Source: Spirochaetota bacterium
GTDB lineage: Bacteria; Spirochaetota; UBA4802; UBA5550
Assembly: GCA_017999915.1 (NCBI GenBank)
Contig: JAGNKX010000002.1
Span: forward strand, 186,001 to 250,000
Direction: 5' to 3'
Length of the DNA stretch: 64,000 nucleotides
Shown: positions 46,965 through 57,078 of the stretch, in pieces
Numbering within the stretch: the first letter of the stretch is position 1
How the letters are laid out: each line of letters opens with the position of its first letter
Position numbers and translations under genes: made by a program
The notes under the pieces: model-generated
What the model saw: only the letters and a program-made list of their open reading frames with translations
Databases searched by the model: none
What the model was told of the DNA's origin: nothing

Positions 46965-48650
46965 TTACGCGAGCATCTCCCTCATGATGATCTCCTTGAA
47001 CGACTGCCCCGCCGGCACCATCGGGTAGACGTTCTCCTCGCGGGAAACGACAAAATCCATGATGATGGGGCGGTCGGTGATGGACAGGGCCCTCTGCAGG
47101 GCCGGTGCCACCTCCTCGTAGGTCCTGATCCGCATTCCCTCGGCGCCATAGGCCTCGGCAAGCTTTACAAAATCAGGCGCGAAATCGATGCAGGTGTGGC
47201 TGTAGCGTTTATCGAAGAAAAGCTGCTGCCACTGGCGCACCATGCCGAGGAAACCGTTGTTGAGGATGGCGATGATGACCGGCAGCCGGTGCTGCACCGC
47301 GACGATCAGCTCCTGGATGTTCATCTGTATCGAGCCGTCGCCGGCGATGTCGATGACGCGCTTGTCGGGCCGCGCCAGCTGAGCGCCGATGGCGGCGGGG
47401 AAGCCGTATCCCATGGTGCCCAGGCCGCCGGAGGAAATGAAGGTCCTCGGCTGGGTGTACTTGTAGAACTGCGCGGCCCACATCTGGTTCTGCCCCACCT
47501 CGGTGCAGATGATGGCGTCGCCCTTTGTCTGGCGGTAGATCTCCTCGACAACGAACTGCGGCTTGATCCGGTCATCGCCGTTCCGCTCATAGGTCAGCGG
47601 GTGCTCGCGCTTCAGCCTGTCGATCTCCGCGAGCCACTCGTCGATCTTCGGGGCCTTGACCTGCTCGATCATGGCGGCGAGGACCTGCCTGCAGTCGCCC
47701 ACGATGGGAACGTCAACCGCCACTGTCTTGCTGACCGACGCCGGATCGATGTCGATGTGTATGACCTTCGCGTTTGGAATGAAGTCCGAGATCTTCCCGG
47801 TGACGCGGTCGTCGAAGCGGGCGCCCACGGCGATCAGGAGGTCGGACTCGTTCACCGCGTGGTTGGCGTAATAGGTGCCGTGCATGCCCAGCATCTCCAG
47901 GGCGAGGCGGTCGGTCTCCGGATAGACCCCGAGGCCCAGGAGCGTCGTGGTGATCGGGATCTGTGTCTTTTTGACGAACTCCCGGAGCTCCTTCGAGGCA
48001 TTGGATATCACCACGCCCCCGCCGGCGTAGATCACGGGCCGCTTCGCGCTCTCGATGAGCTGGCACGCCTTCCTGATCTGGTTCGGATGGCCCTCGTACA
48101 CAGGCTTGTAGCTCCGTATATGCACGCTCTCCGGATAGGCGAACTTGTGCTCCCCCTTGGAGATGTCGACCGGGACGTCGATAAGGACAGGCCCGGGCCT
48201 GCCCGTTGATGCTATGTAGAAAGCTTCCTTAATAACGCGCGCAAGGTCCTTGATGTCCTGGACCAGGTAATTATGCTTGGTTATGGGACGGGTGATGCCG
48301 GTACTGTCGACTTCCTGGAAGGCATCGTTGCCGATCTGCTGCCTGGTCACCTGGCCGGTGAACACCACCAGGGGGACCGAGTCAAGGTGCGCCGTTGCGA
48401 TGCCGGTCACGCAGTTGGTCGCGCCGGGGCCGGAGGTGGCGATGACGACGCCGACCTTGCCGGAGGCCCGCGCGTACCCGTCGGCCGCGTGCACCGCCCC
48501 CTGCTCATGCCTGGTCAGAATGAACTTGAAGGGCGCGTTGTGCAGGGCGTGGAATATCGGAATGACCACGCCGCCCGGATAGCCGAACATGCACTCGACA
48601 TTCTCCTTTTTCAGGCATTCAACGATGATGTCCGCGCCTTTTATCTTCAC
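46965..48650 (-). CDS. ilvB: Acetolactate synthase large (catalytic) subunit
   Basis: TPP- and FAD-dependent enzyme that opens valine, isoleucine and leucine synthesis. 561 residues from a GTG start at 48650 with GGGAG about seven bases upstream. The TPP motif is [29 protein letters not shown], with the glutamate block FGYPGG...[21 protein letters not shown] at the front. Normal length and order. First gene of ilvB-ilvN-(repeat)-ilvC. Confidence 0.97.
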   Translation of the reverse strand: MKIKGADIIVECLKKENVECMFGYPGGVVIPIFHALHNAPFKFILTRHEQGAVHAADGYARASGKVGVVIATSGPGATNCVTGIATAHLDSVPLVVFTGQVTRQQIGNDAFQEVDSTGITRPITKHNYLVQDIKDLARVIKEAFYIASTGRPGPVLIDVPVDISKGEHKFAYPESVHIRSYKPVYEGHPNQIRKACQLIESAKRPVIYAGGGVVISNASKELREFVKKTQIPITTTLLGLGVYPETDRLALEMLGMHGTYYANHAVNESDLLIAVGARFDDRVTGKISDFIPNAKVIHIDIDPASVSKTVAVDVPIVGDCRQVLAAMIEQVKAPKIDEWLAEIDRLKREHPLTYERNGDDRIKPQFVVEEIYRQTKGDAIICTEVGQNQMWAAQFYKYTQPRTFISSGGLGTMGYGFPAAIGAQLARPDKRVIDIAGDGSIQMNIQELIVAVQHRLPVIIAILNNGFLGMVRQWQQLFFDKRYSHTCIDFAPDFVKLAEAYGAEGMRIRTYEEVAPALQRALSITDRPIIMDFVVSREENVYPMVPAGQSFKEIIMREMLA

Positions 48651-48700
48651 GAAGAAACTCCCATGGTTACGATAAGTCTACTATAATAAAGAAAGTGTTT

Positions 48701-48730
48701 AACATATTGTCCGATGCCGAAATTTGTCAA
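48701..48730 (-). promoter_or_regulatory. Predicted ilvB promoter
   Basis: TTGACA (48725-48730) and TATGTT (48701-48706) on the minus strand, 18 bases apart. The leader would be about 45 bases, too short for an attenuator like that of leuA. Confidence 0.65.
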
Positions 48731-48859
48731 TTTTTTTTCTAGAAAAGCAATTACCAGGGTCAGCGCTCCGTTTTTTGGCAGCCAGTAAAAAATTTCTTGA
48801 AATTAATCAAATCGGCGGTAGCATACCGCCCGTGCATATGACAGGGATAGAGCGCGTCC

Positions 48860-49756
48860 ATGCTTGATAAAATCATAGATGAAGTCATAAAAAAAATAAC
48901 GGCCTATAACGCGAAAGGCAACCAGGATTCGATCCCCCATTCGGATAACTTCGAAAAGGAGATCCAATCCCTTCTCGGCATAGACCAGCCGGAGCTCCTG
49001 AGGATCATACGGATACTCAAGGATTCCCATAAGATATTTTCGATCGAGATCATAAAGGAGGACCCCGAAAACGACGTTAAGCGCATCGACGGATACGTCG
49101 AGGCCGACCTCCAGACGATCCGCAAGCTGAAGAATTTTTTCCAGAAATTCCTCATGGACGAATACGAAAAGCAGTTCAACAAGCGTTTGCTGTTCCACCA
49201 GATAGTGAAGGACATGTATTCCAGGCCGCAATTCTACAAGAACACCCTGATCGGCCAGATCGGCAACAAGGCCATCATGCTCGACGAATACGAGGGCTAC
49301 ATCGAGCGCAACTTCAACGAGTTCACCGACGCGTGGAAGGCGGGCAAGCTGAAGGAGCTCCTGCTGATGAACGAAAACAAGCTCCTCAACGACCCGGCCC
49401 CTTCCTCCGGAGGCAAGAACCTGAAAGGCGGCGGGGCGTCAAGCCAGCGGGCCGTGGACTCGGCCCAGTATCAGAAATACTCCAATGACAAATCGAAACA
49501 GTCCCTTTCAAAGGTGCTGCAGATATACGGCGTTGAATTCTTTTTCCGGATCAATTTAAGGAAGTACAATTTCGACCTGCTGACGCAGATCGTCGAAAGC
49601 GGTGAAATAGACCGGCGGTCCGACCTGACCCTCCTGAGGGACATGATCCAGAACATGAAGGAGAATATCGGGCGCGACCCGAAGCTCGGGGAGTACACGG
49701 ACAAGATCTACCGCCTCGAGAGGATCATCTCACGGCAGATGCTTTATAGTCATTGA
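48860..49756 (+). CDS. Unknown cytoplasmic protein
   Basis: 298 residues, highly charged, mostly helical, no signal or membrane segment. Helices in about 1-160 are followed by a low-complexity linker (DPAPSSGGKNLKGGGASSQ) and a C-terminal helical part (about 215-298). I recognise no family. It stands alone, divergent from ilvB, with the repeat element right after its stop. Confidence 0.6.
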   Translation: MLDKIIDEVIKKITAYNAKGNQDSIPHSDNFEKEIQSLLGIDQPELLRIIRILKDSHKIFSIEIIKEDPENDVKRIDGYVEADLQTIRKLKNFFQKFLMDEYEKQFNKRLLFHQIVKDMYSRPQFYKNTLIGQIGNKAIMLDEYEGYIERNFNEFTDAWKAGKLKELLLMNENKLLNDPAPSSGGKNLKGGGASSQRAVDSAQYQKYSNDKSKQSLSKVLQIYGVEFFFRINLRKYNFDLLTQIVESGEIDRRSDLTLLRDMIQNMKENIGRDPKLGEYTDKIYRLERIISRQMLYSH

Positions 49757-49763
49757 CTTAATG

Positions 49764-49982
49764 CCCTCACCCGCCCCTCCCCTCGACGACGCTCGGGACA
49801 AGCCGGGGCACACTAAGCGACAGGATGTCGCGCATGCAGCATCGTACACGGATGTACTAGATGCTGCCTCCCATTAAGCTTGGTAAAAAGGAGAGGGTTT
49901 CTGTTTGAATTGAATATTCATCAGATGTTTCCCCTCTCCTTTCTTCAATTTGTAATGGGAGAGGGGATCAAAGGGGTGAGGG
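49764..49982. repeat. 219-bp palindromic repeat element carrying the GGA/CGGA-loop hairpin module
   Basis: Ends CCCTCACCC (49764-49772) and GGGTGAGGG (49974-49982) are perfect inverted repeats. The inner part shares CCTCCCATTAA, AAAAAGGAGAGGG and CCCCTCTCC with the 46.3 kb copy. The inserted module has GCGACA-GGA-TGTCGC (49817-49831) and GCAGCATC (49836-49843)/GATGCTGC (49860-49867) enclosing GTACA-CGGA-TGTAC (49844-49857). Confidence 0.8.
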
Positions 49983-49997
49983 GTATTCTACATCCCC

Positions 49998-50555
49998 TCA
50001 CTTCTTACCGCACGGGGCCTTTCCGTCCATGTATTCCTTGAACGGGACCTTGTTCAGGTAGCACTCATCCTTGATATAGCTCAGCAGCGGTAGCATCATA
50101 TCCTTATTGATAAAGCCGGGGATCTTGGTTATCAGGTTTCCGTCACGGTCCAGGAACACCAGGGTGGGAAGGCCCTGGACGCCGAGCATCATGGCGAATT
50201 CCTGCTTGGTGAGGGTATGGTTTTTGTACTTGATGGTCTCCCCGGGATTCCTGTCGGTGTGAAGGCGCACGCAGATATAATTATCGCCGAGCTTGGCCGC
50301 GACCTCCCGGTCAGCGAAGACCTCGACCTCCATCTTCCTGCACCAGCCGCACCAGTCCGCGTAAAAATCCATGATGACCGGCTTCCCCTTGGCCGAGGCG
50401 AGCTTCAACCCTTCGTTGAAATCATGCCAGGTGACGGCTGCGCCGCCCGAAACCGGAGCCGCCTTGACGCTGTTTTCCTGCTCCGATGATTTCGAGCACG
50501 ACGCGAAGATCCAGAATATGGCCATTGAGACAACGAGTATGGTAATTTTTTTCAT
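49998..50555 (-). CDS. Thioredoxin-like lipoprotein with WCGWC active site
   Basis: 185 residues from ATG 50555, with GGAG ten bases upstream. The lipobox is IFASC (Cys20). The thioredoxin-fold domain (about 45-165) has DFYADWCGWCRKM, typical of DsbD-C-terminal-like or cytochrome c biogenesis thioredoxins, and the cis-proline at GLPTLVF. It probably reduces or repairs disulfides in the periplasm, tethered to the membrane. No redox partner gene is adjacent. Confidence 0.85.
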   Translation of the reverse strand: MKKITILVVSMAIFWIFASCSKSSEQENSVKAAPVSGGAAVTWHDFNEGLKLASAKGKPVIMDFYADWCGWCRKMEVEVFADREVAAKLGDNYICVRLHTDRNPGETIKYKNHTLTKQEFAMMLGVQGLPTLVFLDRDGNLITKIPGFINKDMMLPLLSYIKDECYLNKVPFKEYMDGKAPCGKK

Positions 50556-50567
50556 TATGCGCTCCAC

Positions 50568-50881
50568 TATAGTAAGGAATCAGAGTGACTCATCCTCTCT
50601 CTTTATGAAAAGGAAACCGCTCTCCTGATACAACCCTCTTTAAAAGCAATGATAAAAAATGCAATTTAATAATGCTATTTTGTATTTTTTATTCCACAGC
50701 CCTCCGGCTATGGACAATCGCCTCTTGTTCCCTGCCGCTTGATCAGCAGATCATTAAATATTATTCAGTTTTTTATAATATACTGAATTTCTTTATAATC
50801 GTCAACTCCGGTCCTTCATTAATAATTTGTTATTGACCAGGCCGCGGGATACTGATGTTCCTACTGGCACAGGATGACACC
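50568..50881. other. AT-rich intergenic region
   Basis: Divergent promoter region of about 310 bases between the thioredoxin-like and nucleosidase-like genes. No gene, repeat or clear hexamer pair found. Confidence 0.3.
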
Positions 50882-51490
50882 ATGAGCGGACCAATCGGCA
50901 TCATCATAGCAACCACAATGGAAGCCAAGCCCTTCATAGAGGGCCTTGGCCTTAGCCTCATAGAGAAAAAACCCGCGCCGATCTACGGCGCCGGTCCGGT
51001 CGTCCTCGCCGTCTCCGGCATAGGCAAGACCTGCGCGGCCATCGCCGCCACGGATCTCATCGACCGCTACCACCTCCGGAAGATCCTCAACCTCGGAGCG
51101 GCCGGTTCAACGGGAGGGAAATACCGGGTCGGCGATATTCTCCATGTCGACGCGGTATACGAGCTTGACCGTCCCATCAACGATTCCGGCTCTCCGGCGG
51201 AGCACCGGGCCGATACGCTGGAGGGCTTCGCCGTCGCCTCCCTGGCGACGCAGGACCGTCCCGTTCTCACGGACGAAGACCGCGCCGCGGCCGGGAAATA
51301 CGCGGATCTTGTCGACATGGAAGGAGCCGCCGTGGTCCAGGCCTGCCGCGCCCTGGACGCTTCCGTGCATCTTTACAAGATAGTCACAGATACCCCCGGC
51401 TGCAGCGTCCGGAGCATAATCAAGAACATCATGCATACCAGGGATTCGCTCTTCGAGTTCTGCAGGGACCGTGTGATGCCGCTCTTATAG
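50882..51490 (+). CDS. Nucleoside phosphorylase-family protein (MTA/SAH nucleosidase-like)
   Basis: 202 residues from ATG 50882 (AGGATG upstream); 50855 is a longer alternative. The PNP/MTAN fold is visible: GIIIATTMEAKPFIEG start, GIGKTCAAIAATDLI, NLGAAGSTGG and VDMEGAAVVQACRAL with the catalytic-type acid pattern. It is shorter than MTA/SAH nucleosidase (about 230). The substrate could be S-adenosylhomocysteine/methylthioadenosine or a futalosine-like nucleoside; sequence alone does not decide. Confidence 0.7.
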   Translation: MSGPIGIIIATTMEAKPFIEGLGLSLIEKKPAPIYGAGPVVLAVSGIGKTCAAIAATDLIDRYHLRKILNLGAAGSTGGKYRVGDILHVDAVYELDRPINDSGSPAEHRADTLEGFAVASLATQDRPVLTDEDRAAAGKYADLVDMEGAAVVQACRALDASVHLYKIVTDTPGCSVRSIIKNIMHTRDSLFEFCRDRVMPLL

Positions 51491-51498
51491 TAGATCCC

Positions 51499-51526
51499 CC
51501 TAAATCCCCCGGAGGGGGACTTCCCG
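51499..51526. repeat. G/C-rich intergenic hairpin
   Basis: CCCCCTAAATCCCCCGGAGG plus GGGAC after the nucleosidase-like gene. CCCCC/GGGGG pairs across a GGA turn; no T run follows, so it is not a classic terminator. Confidence 0.4.
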
Positions 51527-51607
51527 AAGAATGCATTTGCACAGATACGCCTTCAGCGTATATCCGCCCAAGGCACAGGTTGGATGTTCACCCGGAAATA
51601 TCTTTTA

Positions 51608-52423
51608 TTAAAAAAAGAATTTCTCCATCTCGTCCGGGATTCCGGCGCTGCCGTTTATCAGAGTGACCTCTATCCAGACCACGCTGCCCAGGCAGTACTG
51701 ATAATAATACTCGTAATTGACCGTGGTCCCAAGTATCCTCCCCTGCACCATCAGGAGCTTTTCCTTCTCATCGAAGTAATAGATATCACCGCTTTCGCCG
51801 GAGCCCCCCTGCTCGCAGAAATAGTTTTTCAGGACACGGAGCCGGCCCCTGTCGTCATAGCCCGCCTCCCAGTAGGAGAATGAATCACGGCAGTTCCCGG
51901 TCCTGCCGCTGATATAAGCGGCGTCCTTCTCGTCGGAGAGGGACACGCCCAACAGCACCGGCACGCGCAGCTGCGGGTACAGGGACCCGGACTTCTTCTT
52001 CCACCACTTCCTCATCTCTTCCTCGGCTGAAGCCGGGACCCGCTCCTTTACCCCGGCGGCCATGAAGTAGCGCTTTGTTTTTACGGCGGTGCCGGCGATC
52101 CTGTTTTTCAGCTCGCCCACCTTCTTTTTTTCCGCGGCCAGGATCGCGTTCACGTTCCGCTGGTCTATCTTCGTCAGCATCGAGTATGAAAAATTCCTGT
52201 CCGGTCTGTACCACCCCACGGATAGGAAGTGCCTGTTCAGGGCGCCGCTTTTAAAAACGTAGCCGTACCGGGCGAAGACCGCGTTCCGCGCGAGGATGAG
52301 GTCTTCGATGGAGCTGCCGGACCATGACGCCGGATCGACGGCCTGGTTCTTTTCCAGGTAAAGGGTCTTACCGGAAACGAATGCGGCGATGACGAGAATG
52401 ATAAGGGCTGTTAATCTATACAT
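51608..52423 (-). CDS. YARHG-domain secreted protein
   Basis: 271 residues with a signal peptide (about 1-18). Residues about 40-75 match the YARHG domain (LILARNAVFARYGYVFKSGALNRHF), found in exported proteins of many bacteria and thought to act at the cell envelope. The remaining part is a beta-rich domain of unknown function. It stands alone. Confidence 0.75.
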   Translation of the reverse strand: MYRLTALIILVIAAFVSGKTLYLEKNQAVDPASWSGSSIEDLILARNAVFARYGYVFKSGALNRHFLSVGWYRPDRNFSYSMLTKIDQRNVNAILAAEKKKVGELKNRIAGTAVKTKRYFMAAGVKERVPASAEEEMRKWWKKKSGSLYPQLRVPVLLGVSLSDEKDAAYISGRTGNCRDSFSYWEAGYDDRGRLRVLKNYFCEQGGSGESGDIYYFDEKEKLLMVQGRILGTTVNYEYYYQYCLGSVVWIEVTLINGSAGIPDEMEKFFF

Positions 52424-52580
52424 GGAAAAATCTCCTGCAGGGTGGAGCGTTTACTCTCAGGCATCATGGGCCATCCGTACCATCAAAACGCATTAAAGGC
52501 AAGTAGAATATGAGATGAATAAAGGCCAAATATGTATAACGCCACCTGCCGCCGTATTCGTGGAACTGTCAATAAAATTC

Positions 52581-52609
52581 TTGACATGATACAGCTTTTA
52601 AAAATTTTA
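52581..52609 (+). promoter_or_regulatory. Predicted prfC promoter, almost leaderless
   Basis: TTGACA (52581-52586), 17 bases, ATTTTA (52604-52609). The expected start of transcription (about 52616) is only a few bases before the prfC ATG at 52620. Confidence 0.5.
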
Positions 52610-52619
52610 GTGACACATC

Positions 52620-54209
52620 ATGGAAAAGATAAAAAACGAAATAAAATTACGGCGTACATTCGCCATTATATCACACCCTGACGCGGGCAAAACCACGTTA
52701 ACCGAAAAACTGCTTCTTTATGGCGGGGCAATCGAACTCGCGGGATCAGTGACGGCGAAAAAACAGCAAAAAGATACATCTTCTGACTGGATGGAACTGG
52801 AGAAAAAAAGAGGGATTTCGATATCTTCTACGGTATTGCAATTCACCTACCGGGGATTCAAGCTGAACCTGCTTGATACTCCCGGGCATAAAGATTTTTC
52901 GGAAGACACATACCGCGTCCTAATGGCGGTTGACGCGGTAGTAATGGTGATAGATGCCGGCAAGGGTATCGAAAGCCAGACCATCAAACTTTTTGAAACC
53001 TGCAGAAAACGCCGTATCCCGGTTTTCACTTTTATAAATAAAATGGACCGTCCTGCCCTGCCGCCCCTTGAATTGCTGGACCAGATCGAAAAAGTCCTCG
53101 ATATTCACGCGTATCCGGTGTGCTGGCCCCTGGAAAGCGGCAGTTCTTTCAAGGGGGTATACGATAGGATCGATAACACGGTGCACCTTTACGAGAAAGT
53201 CCCCGGCGGCGTCTACCTGGCGCCGGTTTCAGTCCTTGGCATCACGGACCCCGTAGTGAAGAACGCTTTAAACGAATCTTCCTATAAAGAAATTGCAGAA
53301 GAGATTGAACTGCTTGATGCTGCGCACGGAAAACTCGAAACCAGCAAAGTGGACAACGGTGAAACAACGCCTGTTTTTTTCGGAAGCGCGGCCAACAATT
53401 TCGGAATAGAACTTTTCCTGAACCGGTTCCTTGATTATTCAGGAGAACCGCTGCCGAGAAAAGCCGGCGACCGTGACGTTTCCATCGAGGGCCCCGCGTT
53501 TTCAGCCTTTGTATTCAAGATACAGACCAACATGAACCCCCAGCACAGGGACAGAATGGTTTTCGCCAGGGTCTGCTCCGGAAAATTTTGCAGGGACATG
53601 ACCGCGTATAATTCCAGAAACGGGAAAAACGTAAGAATATCGAATGCGCATAACATATTCGGAAGAGAACGGGAAACCGCCAACGAGGCATACGCCGGAG
53701 ACATCATCGGTTTTATCACTAATGCTGATTTTCAGATCGGTGACACCATCAGTTCCGATCCGGCTTTGTGCTTCAACGAAATTCCCCGCTTTGCGCCTGA
53801 ATGCTTTGCCTATGTTCATAATACATCGATATCCAGCTATAAGTCTTTCCGGAAGGGACTTGACCACCTGCTGGCTGAAGATATCGTTCAAACGTTTTAC
53901 CCGAAAAACGCCTCTTCCAATCTTCCCCTTCTGGGAGCCGTGGGACCGCTTCAATTTGATGTGCTGCAATACAGGCTCAGGGATGAATACGGCGTGGAAA
54001 CAAGACTTGAAATGAAAGAATGGACCGCTTTGCGCTGGCTGGATACTATTACTGGAGATGACTTTTCACAATTGTATCTCCCGCATGGCTGTCATTATGG
54101 AAAAGACAACAGCGGAAGGCCCGTATTGTTCTTTCCGAATTCCTGGACAATGCAGTATTTTGCAGAGAAAAACCCTTCGGTCAGCATATACGACACCCTG
54201 GCATCTTAG
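52620..54209 (+). CDS. prfC: Peptide chain release factor 3
   Basis: GTPase that recycles RF1/RF2 after termination. 529 residues. G1 is SHPDAGKTT (18-26), G3 DTPGHKDF, G4 NKMD. Typical RF3 segments TAKKQQKDTSSDWMELEKKRGISISSTV are present, separating it from EF-G and TetM-type proteins. The gene is visibly more AT-rich than its neighbours and has no ribosome site; it may have been acquired. Normal length. Confidence 0.93.
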   Translation: MEKIKNEIKLRRTFAIISHPDAGKTTLTEKLLLYGGAIELAGSVTAKKQQKDTSSDWMELEKKRGISISSTVLQFTYRGFKLNLLDTPGHKDFSEDTYRVLMAVDAVVMVIDAGKGIESQTIKLFETCRKRRIPVFTFINKMDRPALPPLELLDQIEKVLDIHAYPVCWPLESGSSFKGVYDRIDNTVHLYEKVPGGVYLAPVSVLGITDPVVKNALNESSYKEIAEEIELLDAAHGKLETSKVDNGETTPVFFGSAANNFGIELFLNRFLDYSGEPLPRKAGDRDVSIEGPAFSAFVFKIQTNMNPQHRDRMVFARVCSGKFCRDMTAYNSRNGKNVRISNAHNIFGRERETANEAYAGDIIGFITNADFQIGDTISSDPALCFNEIPRFAPECFAYVHNTSISSYKSFRKGLDHLLAEDIVQTFYPKNASSNLPLLGAVGPLQFDVLQYRLRDEYGVETRLEMKEWTALRWLDTITGDDFSQLYLPHGCHYGKDNSGRPVLFFPNSWTMQYFAEKNPSVSIYDTLAS

Positions 54210-54341
54210 AATCTTCTTTTATCATTGCGCCATACTGTGACGATTTATCGATTCGATGCACTCAGAGATGCGTATAATGCCGTTTTAGCAATGCCCGGGG
54301 ACCGCATTTTAATTAATTGCCCTGCCGGGGTATAAAAATAC

Positions 54342-54370
54342 TTGCATTTAGCGACATAAAAAAATATTAA
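54342..54370 (+). promoter_or_regulatory. Predicted transketolase promoter
   Basis: TTGCAT (54342-54347), 17 bases, TATTAA (54365-54370); about 70 bases of leader to the ATG. Confidence 0.6.
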
Positions 54371-54446
54371 TACCCCATTATTTATCTTGCAAACCGACGA
54401 CAATCCTTATTATCTGCCGGCTCGATATCAATAGAAGGACAGACCT

Positions 54447-56444
54447 ATGGCCATTACCAACGACGACCTCAAGCTGATTGCGACATCCATACGCACGCTC
54501 TCCATGGACGCGGTGCAGAAGGCCAATTCCGGCCACCCGGGCATGCCCATGGGGTGCGCCGATATCGCCGCTGTCCTCTGGACCAAGTTCCTGAAGCATG
54601 ACCCGGCAGACCCGGCATGGCAAAACCGTGACCGCTTCGTCCTGTCGGCCGGCCACGGGTCCATGCTCCTCTACTCCATGCTGCACATGAGCGGGTATGA
54701 CCTCACCCTGGACGACATACGGAATTTCCGCCAGCTTCACAGCAAGACCCCGGGGCACCCGGAGAACAGGGTTACTGCCGGGGTGGAGACCACCACGGGC
54801 CCCCTGGGCCAGGGCTTCGCCAACGGCATCGGCATGGCCGTTGCCAGGGACCTCCTCGCGGCCGAATTCAACAGCGACGGGAACACCCTGGTCGACCATT
54901 ACATCTACGCCATCGTGAGCGACGGCGACCTGATGGAGGGGATTTCCTCAGAGGCCGCGTCCCTCGCCGGCCACTGGGGCCTGGGAAAGCTGATCTACAT
55001 CTACGATTCCAACGACATCTCCATCGAGGGCCCCACGGACCTGGCCTACTCCGAGGACGCCGCGAAGCGCTTCGCGGCCTATGGCTGGCACGTGCAGAAG
55101 ATCGACGGCCACGATTACGGACAGATAGAGAAGGCGATAAAAAAGGCCCAGAAGAACCTGGACCGGCCCTCACTCATAATCGCGAAGACCAGGATCGCAA
55201 AGGGAAGCCCCAAGCTCGAAGGATCCGAGGAATCCCACGGCGCGCCCCTGGGTGTCGACGAGGTGGCGGCGACGAAACAGAACATCGGCTGCGCCCCGGG
55301 CGATTCCTTCTGCGTGCCCCAGCGGGCGTACGATATCTTCGGCGAGCGGAAGAGAAAGATGAAAAGGGCCCACAACGCGTGGAAGAAGCAGTTCAAGACC
55401 TCCGTCACCGGCGAAAAGCTCGCACGGTGGAAAACCTTCTTTACCGCTCCCGATATAGATGCTCTCAGGAAAAAACTGCCCGCCTTTGATCCCGCCAAGG
55501 CGGTGGCAACACGCAGCGCCAGCGGCAAGATCCTGGAGGCCCTGTTCAGGGAGCTGCCGAACCTGGCCGGAGGCTCCGCCGACCTCGGACCCAGCAACAA
55601 GTCCTTCGTGAAGGGCTTCAGCGAATCGGGCAAAGGTAAAACCGGGCGCAACATCCACTTCGGGATCCGCGAGCACGCCATGGGATCGATCCAGAACGGC
55701 ATGGCTTACTACGGCGGCGTCATCCCCTACACCGCCACGTTCCTGGCCTTTCTCGACTACATGCGGCCGTCGGTGCGGCTTGCGGCCCTGGCCAAACTTC
55801 ACACGATATATGTTTACACCCATGACTCGCTCTTCGTCGGCGAGGACGGACCCACGCACCAGCCGGTGGAGCATGTGGCCTCGGCCCGGGCGATTCCGAA
55901 CCTGACCGTGATACGGCCCGCCGATGCAGAGGAGACAAAGGAGGCCTGGCTTGCCGCCATAGGGCGAACGGAGGGGCCCACCATGCTCTCCCTCACGCGC
56001 CAGGACCTGCCGGTGATCGCGCGGGAGCAGGGCCGCGGCGCGGAAAACCTTCACCGCGGCGCCTACATCGTAAAGGAGCCGTCAGGCAAGCCGGACATCG
56101 TCATCCTCGCCTCCGGATCGGAAGTGCACATCTCCATCGCGGCCGCGGAGGCCCTGGAATCACAGGGCATAAAGGCGCGGGTCCTATCCTTCCCCAGCTG
56201 GGAGCTTTTCGACCGCCAGCCACAATCGTACCGGATGGAGGTCCTCTCCCACGGAACGCCTAAGGCGGTCGTTGAAGCCGGCATCCGCATGGGATGGGAG
56301 AAATACGCCGGGCCCCATGCCCTCTATATCACCATGGACCGCTTCGGCGAGTCAGCCCCTGCCAAGGTGCTGGCGGAACAGTACGGCTTCACAAAGGAAA
56401 ATATAGTAAAGAAGGTCACGGAATTCATGAAGAATGGAGCATAA
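54447..56444 (+). CDS. tkt: Transketolase
   Basis: TPP enzyme of the pentose phosphate pathway, moving two-carbon units between sugar phosphates. 665 residues, full length. Substrate and TPP blocks include [26 protein letters not shown], the TPP-binding [22 protein letters not shown] (split SDG-DLMEG) and, in the pyrimidine domain, [24 protein letters not shown] lies upstream of the ATG. The small HMA gene starts two bases after its stop, probably translated together. Confidence 0.96.
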   Translation: MAITNDDLKLIATSIRTLSMDAVQKANSGHPGMPMGCADIAAVLWTKFLKHDPADPAWQNRDRFVLSAGHGSMLLYSMLHMSGYDLTLDDIRNFRQLHSKTPGHPENRVTAGVETTTGPLGQGFANGIGMAVARDLLAAEFNSDGNTLVDHYIYAIVSDGDLMEGISSEAASLAGHWGLGKLIYIYDSNDISIEGPTDLAYSEDAAKRFAAYGWHVQKIDGHDYGQIEKAIKKAQKNLDRPSLIIAKTRIAKGSPKLEGSEESHGAPLGVDEVAATKQNIGCAPGDSFCVPQRAYDIFGERKRKMKRAHNAWKKQFKTSVTGEKLARWKTFFTAPDIDALRKKLPAFDPAKAVATRSASGKILEALFRELPNLAGGSADLGPSNKSFVKGFSESGKGKTGRNIHFGIREHAMGSIQNGMAYYGGVIPYTATFLAFLDYMRPSVRLAALAKLHTIYVYTHDSLFVGEDGPTHQPVEHVASARAIPNLTVIRPADAEETKEAWLAAIGRTEGPTMLSLTRQDLPVIAREQGRGAENLHRGAYIVKEPSGKPDIVILASGSEVHISIAAAEALESQGIKARVLSFPSWELFDRQPQSYRMEVLSHGTPKAVVEAGIRMGWEKYAGPHALYITMDRFGESAPAKVLAEQYGFTKENIVKKVTEFMKNGA

Positions 56445-56446
56445 CC

Positions 56447-56650
56447 ATGAAACAAGTATTGTTAACACCGGACATGAGCTGCAAGCACTGCAAGATGACC
56501 ATCGAAAACGCGGTCAAAGGGCTGCGGGGCGTCAGCAATGTCAACGCCGATCCGGATACGAAAAAAGTTGAAATTGATTTCGATGAAACCTTGGTCACCA
56601 TTGACGCCATCAAGCGCGCCATTGAAGAGGCCGGTTACGAAGTGAAATAG
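56447..56650 (+). CDS. Small heavy-metal-binding (CopZ-like) protein
   Basis: 67 residues, one HMA domain with the metal-binding motif MSCKHC (Cys11 and Cys14). Fold pattern beta-alpha-beta-beta-alpha-beta is complete. Copper chaperones of this kind pass Cu(I) to CopA, which is encoded 20 kb away. The ATG lies three bases after the tkt stop and GGAG is inside the tkt end, so it is probably co-translated. Confidence 0.85.
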   Translation: MKQVLLTPDMSCKHCKMTIENAVKGLRGVSNVNADPDTKKVEIDFDETLVTIDAIKRAIEEAGYEVK

Positions 56651-56835
56651 TTTTCCCTGTCACAGCCCCTATTGATCTCCGCCTTGGATGCTCTTTCAGG
56701 CGGTAAATATTTACATAAGATAAATATTCAACCCCGCCGAGGGCCAAACCGCGGCATTTTCATCATTATTTTTTCACTCGCAGCTGGATAATTCCCGGAA
56801 AAGTAAGTATAATAATTTTACAAAAGGAGTCATCC

Positions 56836-57066
56836 ATGCTCGTAACAAAAGAATTAACATCTTCCAACATGAGCGGCGGCCACAGCAAGGCGACCATCGA
56901 AAACGCCATAAACTCTCTCGGGGGCATTGAGAAGGTAGTGGCGAACCCGTTCACGAAAAGGGTGACGGTGGAATTCGACGAGTCGTCGCTGACCGTGGAG
57001 GACATTCAGCATACCATTGAAAATGCCGGTTTCGAAGCGGAGATCGAGGCTGATTCGATGCAGTAG
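56836..57066 (+). CDS. HMA-fold paralogue lacking the metal-binding cysteines
   Basis: 76 residues, same fold as the gene before it: SGGHSKATIENAINSLGG against SCKHCKMTIENAVKGLRG. The two cysteines are Gly and Ser, so the usual copper site is gone, though Met, His and Ser remain. It has its own ribosome site (GGAG nine bases upstream). It is a degenerate or repurposed duplicate. Confidence 0.8.
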   Translation: MLVTKELTSSNMSGGHSKATIENAINSLGGIEKVVANPFTKRVTVEFDESSLTVEDIQHTIENAGFEAEIEADSMQ

Positions 57067-57078
57067 GCTTCATGTCTC

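Noticed and set aside
46281-48209. 640-codon frame antisense to ilvB and ilvN
   Set aside because: Same reason; the sense genes are complete and recognisable.
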